Positions 28,935-40,426 of a DNA stretch of 64,000 nucleotides are shown here, in pieces. The translations under genes and the position numbers were made by a program. The notes below the pieces were generated by a model. That model was given only the letters and a program-made list of their open reading frames with translations. It had not been told where the DNA came from and did no database searches. The stretch comes from Bullera alba (lineage: Eukaryota > Basidiomycota > Tremellomycetes > Tremellales > Bulleraceae): contig BCIX01000005.1 in assembly GCA_001600095.1 (NCBI GenBank), positions 874,523 through 938,522 on the forward strand. Reading direction: 5' to 3'. Each line of letters opens with the position of its first letter. Positions within the stretch are counted from its first letter, which is position 1.

Positions 28935-28954
28935 GCCACGCTCTGCCACGCTCT
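28935..28954 (+). repeat. Exact 10-bp tandem duplication GCCACGCTCT at the NOP56 stop
   Basis: Two abutting identical decamers. The second copy runs into the NOP56 stop codon (28953-28955, minus strand). Confidence 0.9.
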
Positions 28955-30772
28955 ACGCCTCGGACTTTCTCTTCTTCTTCTTGTCCTTCTTCTCCTCCTT
29001 GCTCTCCTTGACCACGACTTCCCCAGCGGCAGCAGCGGCCGCCTTCTCGGCCTTCTTCTTCTCCTTCTTCAACCGCTTCTTCTCAGCCTCGTCCACGTCA
29101 ACGTCCATCGCCTCGGCGTCTCGTTTCTTGGACTTTTTCTCCTTCTTTGGCTTAGAGGTCGAACTCTGGTCGGCAAGCTTGGCAAGTTCTGGGTCCAGTG
29201 GGGTTTTCGCGATCGCCGCCTGGTCCTTTTCCACTTGTCGCACGGCCTAGACATCAGAAAATACACTCTTGATGGAAACTCACCTCTGAGATCTCCACAG
29301 CGTCGACTTCGCCCTCCTCGTCGTCATCATCGTCCTCGTCATCGCCCAGACCCTCGGCAATGGCCGTCAGAGCCTTCTGAATGGCGTCCGAGTTCTTTGA
29401 CACGGGTGCACCGGTCTCGAAGAAGTTCAGTCGCTCCTCGACCTGCGCTCGCAAAGCCTCTCCAAACTTCTTCGTTGGAACATCTAACAGGTCAGCAGCG
29501 GTCTTGAAGGTGTTAACGCACCAGAGAAACAGTCGATTCGGCAAGCAATGGAGCACTTGTTGGCAAGGAATCTCGATATTCTTCCCTTGTGCTTGGGTCC
29601 GGCCCGGCCGATGAATGTAGAGTGGTAGATCAGACCGTACTTTGGCGTGTTGCCTTTCGTCTTGAGAGCTCGGAACAAGGCCTTTTCTGCGCCAAGAATC
29701 TGGACAGTCGATGCAGGGTACTTGGCCAAGTTGGTCAACGAACCGCTGCGACGAGTTTAGCAATAGCCGCCTAGTCCGTGACTCACGCATGGCTGATCAG
29801 CCTTGCCGCAATCGTCTCTCCTATCAAAGCCGACAGATTGGGAGCAACCACGTTCATCTTGTCCACGAGATATCTCCTCAGACTCTTCCTGTACTCTGCG
29901 AGCTTGACAACTCGCTCGGCAAACGCGCTAATGTTGATGAGATCAATCTCGTTGATGTCGCTTCCCATACTGGCTCTGGCAGCGTCAAGGACATTTCGTG
30001 CTCGAACCTCGTCGTCCTCCAGGATCTCCTGCATCGTCGCCAACGAGTCGTCGGTCAGAGTCGTTCGGTCACCGATAGACACGGCGAGCATGGCGTATTG
30101 ATGGGCATCGGGCACCAGCTTGTACATTTCGGGGAAATGCCAGCCGTACCACTCTCGCACACGCATGGAAAATGTGTTGAGGTCCTTGTCCAATTGGTCC
30201 GAAAGAGAGATTGCCTGGATGATCATGTTGTCGCTTCGGTTGACGTTGAACTGTTGTCAGCTCACGTTGACAACTTGACTCACCTTCACTTTGCCTCGAG
30301 AATAAGAGTGACCGAGACCTAGCTGGGCGATAGTGACATCACCCTTCTCCATACCGCTGATGAATTTCTCCTGGAAGAGTCGAATTCCTCGGATCAATTC
30401 CAGTGCTCTCTCTCCAGTGTCACATGGGATTCCCATCTCCCCCTGAATAGCTCCTCCAAGACCTCTCTCGGACACACCCAAAAGGACTTTCGAGGCCTTT
30501 TTCCCGGATCCTGGGACAATCATGTTCAGTAGCGATTTGAGGTGGGGGTTGAGAATACCCTCCGAGACGTCGTTGGCATTCTCTAGCGCCTGTGCTGCCG
30601 ATGTGAAGGGCAGAAACGAGGCGAGCTGGACCATCCGGTTGAAAATGTTGTAGTCGTTGATCGAATCTTGCAGCGCTTTCGACTTTGCCGCAACCTCCTC
30701 CTGCATGGACACGGTGAACAGGGCATATCCCGAGGCGCCCTCGAACAGGACGTGAGTGAGTGAGCCGGACAT
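28953..30772 (-). CDS. NOP56: Box C/D snoRNP core protein Nop56
   Basis: Core component of box C/D snoRNPs that direct 2'-O-methylation and processing of pre-rRNA, paired with Nop58, Snu13 and fibrillarin. The start [21 protein letters not shown] begins the NOP5NT domain. It continues through [20 protein letters not shown] and the Nop/NOSIC domain: [78 protein letters not shown] and [21 protein letters not shown]. The C-terminal 150 residues are an acidic patch ([13 protein letters not shown]) and then a KKE/D-rich tail, as in yeast Nop56. Five exons. Divergent from the tRNase Z gene by 277 bp. Confidence 0.97.
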
Positions 30773-31049
30773 GGTGGTTGCTGTGATATGTATAGGCAGC
30801 TAAAGTCAGCTAAGCTATAGACCGTTTGCTGGCGGTAGCCTCGGAGCTCTTTCGTCGAGGAGAATTTTTGGAAATTTATTTGCTCTGATTTAATCCCGTC
30901 GTGTTGGGTGGGATCTGGCCCCCCGCTTTGGGACCTCCACTTTAGCTGTCCGAGTGATGCATGATGCAGTGATGCACAGATCGACGATTATCCTCACGAT
31001 CACCTTCTTGCGACCCCCCCAACGCTCGACGCAACAGTCGAGAGCCGCC

Positions 31050-32864
31050 ATGGCCAAGCCGTTGCCATCGGTGTCGGTCCACTTTGTGAGAGAGACCTAT
31101 ATGGCAGTTGCTGATCGTACTCTAGCTTGGAACATGCAGCGGTACGCACAAGCCTGACAACCTCTACTAATCATAGCACAGGAGGCGGCCCGATCGTCAG
31201 TCGAAACTGCTCGTCCCTCGCAGTGGACTTTGGCAATGACATATGGCGTAAGTGGCATAAATAGACCCTCCTGACCAGGCAGTGTTCGACGCCGCGGATG
31301 GCACGCTCGGTCGCCTGCATCAGTCGCCTCTACGCCTGTCCAACATCTCGAGAGTGTTCATCACGCACATGCACGCGGATCACGTGCTAGGCTTGGTGAC
31401 TATTCTCACTACCATCATGAGCGGGATAGGGATGAACAAGGAGTCTCTAGCGGCTCTGGAAGCAAAGGGCGTCGACAAAAAGGTATGCTGCCTCACTGTG
31501 ACAAGGCTGAGAGTTCCAGGCAGACGTCAACATTTACGGTCCAAAGGGTTTGAGAAAGCTCGTACGGACTTCATTGGAGCTCACCGCGGTGACTTTAGCG
31601 GGCGCGTATGCGGTACACGAGATATCACCGGAAGGAGAGTCGTCAGCCACGTGCAATGTCGAAGATCTGCATCCCAATGAAGCCGTTGGCAGGGATATCG
31701 CAGCAGACGCGGACGGTGTTTGGCGGGCAGTGCTCAGTGAGGGGAATGGGAAGCAGAAGAAAGGCTGGGCCGTGTCAGCCGGACCCATCAAACATAGAGG
31801 TGGGTGTTCGTTGATGACTCTGCTGACAGCAGTCCCCTCCCTTGGCTATGTTCTGCAGGAGCCTACCCCTCGACTCCCCCTCGACACCGCGGCGCTCATA
31901 CCACTGCTCAAGTCAAACGCGGAGGACTTGCGCCAATTGGAAAATCCTATAAACCACCCATTATCCCTCCTCTCTCACCTCACGTCACTACCCTCGCCCG
32001 AGCCCTTCCAGCTGCCGTCGGGCGAAACGCTGCACCCGCCGTTGCCTTCCGGCGTGGCACCCCGAAAGCTGGTCATCTTTGGAGACTGCTCTGGGGGCAC
32101 CGAGAATGCCGTATTCGAGGCCATGTGCCAAGATCCGAGCCTGCTCGTGCATGAGTGCACCAACGCGGCCATTCCAGAGCTCATACAACGAGGCGACAAG
32201 GGCCGGAAGGTGCGGATGGCCGGCATGGATGCGGGGCTGGTGGAGCGAAGTGAGAATCAAACGGGGAAGAAGGTCGGAGTCGAAGGCAAGGCGGAAGGGG
32301 ATCGAGCGGAGAGGGAAGCACACAAGGTGGAAGAGATGCAGCGCAAAGCGCAGAGCCGAGGTCACTCGACACCAGTAGAAGTAGCAAGTTTTGTGAAGCT
32401 GGTCAAAGCGAGAAGGGTTGTGTTGAATCACTTCTCTGCGATGTGAGTGCATTTCGTTGATTACGCTGAAGGACAGGTTCCCTTCCCCTCGGTACCCATC
32501 GGCGGATCCGATCCCATCGCTCTTATCACCCGTCTGCCCGTACCCCTTCCCCACGCCTTACCCACCGTACCGATCGGCAGAGCCCCCGCCCGCGCCTATG
32601 CCTCTGACCGGGGCAGAGCTACACCTGAGGCTCATTATGGATTCGATAGCTCGGCAGGTCAGCGCCAACATATGGCATACGGCGCTGATATCGACGGCCC
32701 GGGATTACATGATCGTGCGCGTGCCTGCACACGAGCTGAGCGAGAGTGAAGAACAAGGGTTGAGCGAGTATCAGAAGGAGAGCGAGCGTGTGCGACTGGA
32801 GTGGGAAGCAAGGGGTGGCTTGTACGTGGATAACGAGTGGGTTGGGGTGGAGGAAGCGGCCTAG
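31050..32864 (+). CDS. tRNase Z (tRNA 3'-processing endonuclease, metallo-beta-lactamase fold)
   Basis: Cuts the 3' trailer from precursor tRNAs. Splicing of three small exons gives MAKPLPSVSVHFLGTCSGGGPIVSRNCSSLAVDFGNDIWLFDAADG. Next come the metal-binding motif THMHADHVLGL (about 31360), IYGPKGLRKLVRTSLELT, the motif IFGDCSGG (about 32070), HECTN and the last His in LNHFSAMF. A single HxHxDH near the N-terminus indicates a short-form (ELAC1-like) layout. The protein of about 500 residues is enlarged by low-complexity inserts (VERSENQTGKKVGVEGKAEG... and a Pro/Tyr-rich stretch PYPFPTPYPPYRS). It ends EWVGVEEAA. The call is firm; the nuclear or mitochondrial location is not known. Confidence 0.9.
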
Positions 32865-33913
32865 AGGGATAGAGGGATTAGAAGGCATTATTGGCGTAGA
32901 CTGGGAACAGATATCAATATTCTTCGAAGCTAGCATCAACCGCAGGCCGTAGCATGGATCGTATTCGGGACTGCTGAAAGTCGTACCGTCTGGAGTACCA
33001 ATTGTAAGAATGCTGGAGATCTCTAGTGGGATTGTGAAAAGGCGGTCGAGTTGTGCATGCTTCATGCCACCCTATAGCCAGGTGTCTTGGTTTGGCGGAG
33101 CCGTGAACCGGTATGCCGATCTGATCACTCACGGTCAGCTCATCTTCGGCCGAAGCACCAAGGGAGGTATGACCGCGGCAAACAAGATGGGTGAGGAATG
33201 AGGATGGGTGCTGGAAGATTGTGGCCGGGCTGTGAGTCAGTTCTGGTCTGTCTGTGGTGCTGTAGTCCTCTGCAGTCCGTGACACTGGGCGCGATCATAC
33301 GTCATGTCGGGCGTATTCGACCGAGACGTGAGCGTGTTTCTGACAGAACGCGAACACGTCGCAGGAAGATTGGTCATGTTGAAACGCGTGGGTTGGACGC
33401 GACGGGGGGACGAGGGAGGGCAGGCCAGGACGCGACGCGACTGCCCGCGATCACGAAGAGCTCGTGACTCCAGAGTCCAGACCGCGCGTTGTGTCACGCG
33501 TTGGACGCGGCCTGTACGCGCTGGCCCCTTTGGTTGATTACCAATCTCCCAACCGACGCGACGTGTTTTTCCCCTAAACATTACCCTTTTCGCGCCCCCT
33601 TTTCCATTGCGATTTGTTTAGGTAAGCTATTCGTATCCCATCGGTTGACGCGACCTGCCCGAAACATTTTATAATGTCCTGATCGACCCCCCAGGTTCTT
33701 TCTCATCTTTCCTCTTCTACCACCACTACCACTCAACCACCATCCTCCCCTGCTCAGTCACGAGTACAACTTGATCAAGGACCTCTCATCAGCTCACAGT
33801 ATCCACGTTGTGAGTGAGCTTCGCCCCGTAGCACACCGTTCGAGCCCGACGCTGACTCATACAGACGCGCCCTCTATCCTCCCCGCCGCCACCAAAGCAA
33901 TCCTCCCACCAAG
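32865..33913. promoter_or_regulatory. RNR1 upstream region
   Basis: About 1 kb without a recognised gene. The distal part (32.9-33.3 kb) has open frames with no known match and a 12-bp palindrome CTTCGGCCGAAG (33144-33155). The proximal part holds an ACGCG cluster. The final 200 bp look like a CT-rich 5' leader with a probable 5' UTR intron (GTGAGTGAGC near 33809 to CATACAG near 33864). Confidence 0.6.
33349..33652. promoter_or_regulatory. MCB/MBF-type ACGCG cluster upstream of RNR1
   Basis: About ten ACGCG cores lie in about 300 bp. They include two perfect MluI cell-cycle boxes ACGCGT (33384-33389 and 33496-33501) and repeated GACGCGA words (33396, 33429, 33434, 33555 and 33647 regions). 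MBF binds such sites to drive G1/S genes, and RNR large-subunit genes are classic targets. Binding here is inferred. Confidence 0.7.
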
Positions 33914-36750
33914 ATGGTGATGAACGTGTACAAGCGAGACGGCCGAAAGGAGCCAGGTGAGCCAGTCGTGACCGCCGATCGGAGATTGAACATCTGCTGA
34001 CTTGCTTTAGTCGCGTTTGACAAGGTGAGATCAGATCGCGTCCCGTGCGCGTCCCAACTAACCGTTCTGTTTCCCCAAGATCACTGCCAGGGTGAGTCCT
34101 TCTCGTTGCTCATCCCAGCGCTCCACTGACAACACCTGATAGCTGAACAAACTCTCCTACGGTCTCGATCTCAACTATGTCGAGCCTGTCGAGATCACCA
34201 AAAAAGTCATCCTCGGATGCCACAACAATGTCGTGAGTACTACAAGACTCTCACCTCGATCTTCGCTTACCCCACTCAGACCACCGTCGAGCTTGACAAC
34301 CTCGCAGCCGAGACCGCCGCGTACCTCACCACCACCCACCCCGACTACGCCATCCTCGCCGCCCGTATAGCCATCTCCAACCTCCACAAGGAGACCAAGA
34401 AATCCTTCTCCGCCGTCGTTCACGACCTCTACGAGTGGGTCAACCCAAAGACCGGCAAGAAGGCGCCCATGATCGCCGATGATGTCTACCAAATCGTCAT
34501 GGACAACAAGGACGTCCTCGACTCTGCCATCATCTACGACCGAGACTTTGCCTACAACTTTTTCGGTTTCAAGACCCTAGAGCGGTCCTACCTCTTGAGA
34601 ATCAACGGCAAGATCGTCGAACGACCTCAGCACATGATTATGCGTGTCGCCGTCGGTATCCACGGTGCCAACATTGACCGAGTCCTCGAGACCTACAACC
34701 TCATGTCCGAGCGATACTTTACCCACGCCTCGCCAACATTGTTCAACTCGGGTACACCCAACCCCCAAATGTCCTCGTGTTTCCTCGTCGCCATGCGAGA
34801 CGACTCGATCGACGGTATCTACGAGACGCTCAAGACCTGCGCCCAGATCTCCAAGACTGCCGGTGGTATCGGTCTCCACATTCACAACATCCGAGCCAAG
34901 GGTTCCTACATTGCCGGTACCAACGGTTACTCCAACGGTATCGTTCCAATGCTAAGGGCATACGACGCCACGGCCCGATATGTCGACCAGGGTGGCAACA
35001 AGCGACCTGGTGCGTTCGCCATCTACCTCGAGCCATGGCACGCCGACGTCTTCGACTTCCTCGACCTAAGAAAGAACCACGGTAAAGAAGAAGTTCGAGC
35101 ACGAGATCTCTTCTACGCCCTCTGGATCCCCGATCTGTTCATGAAGCGAGTCGAGTCGGATGGTGACTGGACCCTCATGTGCCCCTCCGAATGCCCCGGC
35201 CTCGCCGATGTCCACAGCGCCGAGTTTGAAAAGCTCTACGAGGGCTACGAGCGTGCTGGAAAGGGACGAAAGACCATCAAAGCGCAAAAGCTCTGGTTCG
35301 CCATTCTCGAGGCCCAGACCGAGACTGGTACCCCATACATGCTCTACAAAGACGCCGCCAACGCCAAGTCTAACCAGCAACACCTCGGCACGATCAAGTC
35401 CTCCAACCTGTGCACTGAGATCATCGAGTACTCTTCCCCCGACGAGGTCGCCGTCTGCAACCTCGCTTCCCTCGCACTCCCCGCGTTTGTCGACATGGAA
35501 CGACGCGTCTACGACTTCAAGAAGCTTCACGAGATCACCAAAGTCGTCACCAAGAACCTCGACCAGGTCATCTCTCGAAACTACTACCCCGTCAAAGAGG
35601 CCAAAACGTCCAACATGCGACACAGACCCGTCGGACTCGGTGTCCAAGGTCTCGCCGACGCGTTCATGGCTCTCCGACTGCCCTTTGACTCTCCGGCCGC
35701 TCGAGAGCTCAACATTCAGATCTTCGAGACCATCTACCACGCCGCACTCGAAGCCTCGTGCGAGATGGCTGAGAAGGACGGCAAGTACGAGACGTACGAG
35801 GGATCGCCAATCTCGCAGGGCAAGCTGCAATTCGACATGTGGGGTCGAGTACCCACCGACCTCTGGGACTGGACCGAGCTCCGAAGCAAGATTGCCAAGC
35901 ACGGTGTGCGAAACTCGCTCCTGGTCGCCCCAATGCCAACGGCTTCGACGTCTCAGATTCTCGGCTGGAACGAGTGCTTCGAGCCATACACGTCGATGCT
36001 GTACGCCCGCCGAGTGCTGTCTGGAGACTTCCAGGTCGTTTGCCCATGGCTCCTGCGAGACTTGATCAACTTGGGTCTCTGGAACGACAACATGAAGAAC
36101 CTCATCATCGCCGCTGGTGGTTCCATCCAGAACATTCCTCAGATCCCCTCCGACCTCAAGGCGATCTACAAGACTGTCTGGGAGATCTCCCAAAAGGCTG
36201 TCATCGACCTCGCCGCTGACCGAGGTGCTTTCATCGACCAGAGTCAGAGTCTCAATATCCACCTGTCCAACCCGAGCTTCTCTCAACTCACCTCGATGCA
36301 CTTTTACGGCTGGAAGCGGGGACTCAAGACGGGTATCTACTACCTCCGAACGCGGCCGTCTGCCAACGCGATTCAGTTCACCATTGACGCGAGCACCCTC
36401 AAGCGTGAGTATCTCCTCCATACAACTCTAGTGCCGTACTGACGCCCATCACAGAGGCCAAGGACAACGCTGCCGCCGTCAAACTTCCCGCGTCATCTGT
36501 CGAGACTATCACTGCGCCCATGCGACAAGTCACCATCACGACCACTGCCTCCGCACCCAATGTCCCCTCGCCCGTCACAGCCGCGTCGACCGCCCGGGAC
36601 GTTCGAGCAGAGAAGGAGAGCAGCCCAGGCCCATCTGAGGAGGAGGAGATCTCGTACGAGGAGGCCAAGCGACGGGCAGAGGAGCGAGCCGAGGCCGCTC
36701 TGCAATGTAGCATCGACAACAAGGACGCGTGTGTGATGTGCTCTGGATAG
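33914..36750 (+). CDS. RNR1: Ribonucleoside-diphosphate reductase large subunit (class Ia)
   Basis: Makes dNDPs from NDPs with the small-subunit radical partner. The first five exons are tiny. They spell [53 protein letters not shown] and [15 protein letters not shown] (ATP-cone), and then one long exon. Active-site features are [14 protein letters not shown] (redox Cys), the SSNLCTEI radical Cys with nearby Asn/Glu, and [20 protein letters not shown]. The final exon carries a variable linker and the swinging-arm CVMCSG, the C-x2-C that reduces the active site. Normal length for Rnr1. Codon use is strongly biased toward C-ending codons, suggesting high expression. Confidence 0.97.
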
Positions 36751-36951
36751 ATTGTAGCTTGCCCCGAGGTTTTGTTGTAGACTATGTGCCGTATGGATCT
36801 TTGCCTAGACGCTGAAGGTGTACCGCAGTACGAGTACTAGGAGTTTGTCTTTGCTTCATTCGGCGAGGTGGAGGTCGTTCGCGGTCAGTCTAAATTGTTC
36901 AGTTCTTGTTCATCAAGTCGCTTTGTTTCATTGACCTAACAGCAAGCCAAC

Positions 36952-39900
36952 ATGTCGACAGAGCATCTGCTTGGTGACCTTGGGGCCATACTGGAGGCCT
37001 TGATGGCCGCTGATGACAGGCGGCGGGGCGAGTGAGCGGAGTGGGCTCAATATAATCTTTGCTAACGACCGCCAGAGCCGAAACTCACCTGAGGCATATC
37101 ACTGTACAATCACCCGCCGAGGTGCTGCTATTACTAGCTCAAATAGGTGCTCAAGGTGTCGGCGGCTTCCAGACCGATGTAAGTGGCCATACGTGACTCC
37201 ACTGATGCTTTAGCATCGCTTCCTGAGTCTCATACTCCTCAAGCGCCTCTCATTCACCAGTCTCCCCGGATTGTTCCTCAACGATAACTCGCACCATGCC
37301 ACGGCGCCGTTCGACGTCGTTGCAGAGCGGACTCGGGGAAGGATAGAGGTCGTACTGTGTGCTGGACTCCGGGACGAGGTCAATGTGAGGATGCGAAAGG
37401 GCTTGGGCTCTTGTGCAGCCGGTTGGGCGGAAGAGAGTTCGAGACGGCAGCGTGAGTTTCCTCTGGGCGATACCAGCTGAGATCATAGGTCCCTGCTTGA
37501 ACCTACCTCCGGTCCTGCTGGAGCTCACCAACTCGGAACACCCTTTCCACCGCTTCACCCCGTTCCAGCTGCTGAATACCGTCCCGACGCTGCTCATTGA
37601 TAGCGTGAGCGAGCCCCTGCCGGCGCAACAGCTCGCCGCAATCTTGATCGGCGGTATGATGGACCCGAGCGTGGATGTCCGCGTAGAGGCAATCAAGGCG
37701 ATGCGGAGTATAGTCATGGAAGGTCTGACCGGCAGAGAGAGGGAGCAGATTGGGCCTCCAATGATCAACATGACCATCAAGGTAAGTCAAGCTAGTAGTA
37801 TCGTGCTGATGAAAGACTCTACTCGCTCTACCTCCCGCACTACTGCCTCTTGCCCTAGAGCCACTGGTAGATCTCGCATCAACACATCCAAATCTATTCA
37901 TGTCCTCGCTAGATGAGATTCTCCCGTATCTCCTCTCGATACTGTCACCCCCAGCTGCCTTGCTGCCCGAGCGACCTTTCTCCCCGTATTCCGCTTCACC
38001 CCTGCCCTTTGAGGACTTTGAGCAAAGCGCAAACCTCTCCACCGAGGTTCTGCTCTGTCTCTGCGAGCTGCGACCCACCCAGATGACCCAATGGCAGCAT
38101 GGTAGGGCCGGGAGAGAACTCGTCGGACTGCTACTCGCCAGGATGGTGGCCAGTCTGGCTGAATACGCCGATAGTGATGAAGACTGGGTCAACGAGACGA
38201 ATGTGAGTACTTGGAGCCATTGACTGGCTGACTTTAACCAGCTGGCCGACGAAGACGAAGCATNCCCCGCCGCAGCGGAGGAGGCTTTGGATCGACTGGC
38301 TGTGGCTATAGGTATGTTCCCCCGGACGTGCAGCTGTCTGACACATACAGGAGGAGAGATCGTACTGCCCGCGTTGTCGGACCACGCGCAAGCACTCATA
38401 AGCCATCCAAATTGGCGTTGCCGCTACACTGCCCTTTTAGCCATTGCCAATGTTGCAGAGGGGTCTCTGGAAGTGAGTGTCGCCCAAATCCGAACGCTAA
38501 CAGCCAGGAACTCGGTCCAAAGCTGCACGACGTATTAACGTGGGTCCTACCCGCATGCGAAGGACGCTTACATCAGACTCATCTCGCCATCGGCGAAAGA
38601 TGCCCATCCACGAGTGCGATACGCTTTCCTGCAGTGTCTCGGACAGCTCTGCACCGACTGCGATGTGAGTGATCAGCTAGGCGAAAGCTAATCCGTCCAG
38701 GGGGCGATGCAGCTCAGATACGCCAAAGAGGTGCAAGAGATCTGCCTCACATTGCTCGTGGATCCTGTGACGAGGTGAGCATAAGATCCATGGACTTTGC
38801 TCATATTCCAGAGTGCAAGCGCATGCGGCTGCGTGCGTTTGTAACCTCTATGACGGCTTTGACGAGTCCAACGCTCAGAGTCTCAAGTCTTTCCTCGGAC
38901 CAACGGTGCAGACACTTCTCTCGGCGTTCGTCAAAGGGCCACTGTATCTGCAGGAACAGATCGTTTCGTCATTATGTGAGTCTGTCACGTCTGGAAATAC
39001 TGACACTCGCAGCTGTCGTGGCTATCGCTGCACAATCTGCGTTTGCACCTTATTTCGGTAAGTGCATTCGACGGTGAAGTTCGCTAATCGTGACAGCTGA
39101 AGTGATCGAGATGACAATGTCCATTTTACGGTCGCAGACGGGACAAGCACACTACAAGCTCGTTGGTCGGGCTATCGAGTGTGGAGCGACTTTGGGTGAG
39201 TCACCCGTGTCATGCCAGTGCTGACATCCCAGGTCTGGCCGTGGGAAAGAATGTAAGGCTCATGTGACGCGCTCTCCACTTACGCCTAGCTCTTCGCACC
39301 TCATGCCGTCGATTTAGCACACGCTATGATGACGATACAGAACAGTATAGTCGCGTCCGATGACCCGAGGACTGCGTACTTGGTAGAAGGTAAGTGCGGA
39401 ATGCTGTGATCGTCTGACATCTTAGGCTGGGCATCTCTATGTCGCACGTTGGGGAACGACTTTGTGCCGTTCCTCCCGCACGTCATGCCGCCCTTGCTCA
39501 AGTCTGCTTCATACAAACCAGCCGTGCAGCACAAAAGTACGTACAGGACAACAATCAAGCTGACGCGGTAGGCCTCTCCCTCACTTCCGACGAGGAGAAT
39601 GAGATGGCGACAACGCACACGGCCGAGATGAGCGACAAGGTCCTCGCGTTTGATAATCTGACTGTATATGCGTACACCCTCCGCAGCCACTTCCAGCCTT
39701 GGCTGGCCAGGAGCATGGAGCTGAGCTTGGAGGCGTTGACCTTTCCGCACTCGGAAGAGGTCAGGGAGGTGAGTCAATCTCGCAGACATATCGCTGACAG
39801 TACAAGTCTGCTGCTTTGTACGTCTAGTGTTGATTTCGCAGGATCCCACTTACACACCTTAGCCTTGTACCCGCTCTGCTGCAAGTAGCGAGAGAGTCGG

Positions 39901-40371
39901 GGGCTTGGAGCGATCAGTCGGGCAAGCTGGAGGAGGTTTTCCGCACGCTGTTTAATGCCATGGCAAAGGAAGTCGACTTTGGATTCCTGGCTTTGTTGTA
40001 AGTCTCGTCTTTGGAGACCACGGCTCACTCCCAGATATAAATCCTTCACGGACGCCTTGCAAGTGATCCAAATATCCCTACCCGACGACCTGAACAACCG
40101 TCTGTATCGCACCACGGAAGCACACCTTGTGGACCTACTCGGAAGACGGGAGGACCGACGCGCTCAGAGTCCATACATGGACGACGATGACCGCGAGATG
40201 TACATCGAAGAGGAGACCGAGGAGGATGCGTGCTTGGATCACATGGCGAAAGCCATGGGAGGGGTATTGGACGCGGCTGGAAACGGAAGAGGTGTTTCGC
40301 AGCCCACGGTCGACGCAATCTGCGCGATGATAGCGAGAGTGAGGAGATTAGGTCTAGAGCAGGGTCAGTAG
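36952..40371 (+). CDS. PSE1: Importin beta-type karyopherin (Kap121/Pse1/IPO5-like), C-terminally short
   Basis: A HEAT-repeat nuclear import receptor in about 20 small exons. The start [21 protein letters not shown] splices in frame to [23 protein letters not shown]5-like segments follow in order: [119 protein letters not shown] and [14 protein letters not shown]. After [21 protein letters not shown] it stops at [11 protein letters not shown]. This omits roughly the last 200-250 residues (terminal HEAT repeats) found in Kap121/IPO5. Base 38264 is ambiguous (n) inside an exon. Truncation could be real, or the orthology assignment may be loose. Confidence 0.8.
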
Positions 40372-40426
40372 TCGGACAGGAAAGCCTTTACGAGTCGACG
40401 AGTAACGCTGTAACGAGATTACATGT

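Larger units (their letters stand above)
27350..28952. other. 1.6-kb gene-free stretch with 10-bp-spaced direct duplications
   Basis: I see no spliced or unspliced gene on either strand. From about 27.88 kb on, the sequence is full of short exact direct repeats whose copies are offset by 10 bp. Examples start at 27886/27896, 27924/27934, 28066/28076, 28139/28149, 28252/28262, 28476/28486, 28498/28508 and 28935/28945. It probably contains the promoter of the arrestin-like gene at its left end and the NOP56 3' UTR at its right end. Confidence 0.6.

Noticed and set aside
32880..33285. Possible small gene between tRNase Z and RNR1
   Set aside because: Frames on both strands show no family resemblance and no convincing splice junctions; the region is better explained as UTR plus distal promoter.
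34577..36421. Long antisense frames across RNR1 (up to about 450 codons)
   Set aside because: These are shadows of a C-ending codon bias in RNR1. They match no protein and lack their own promoter or conserved motifs.
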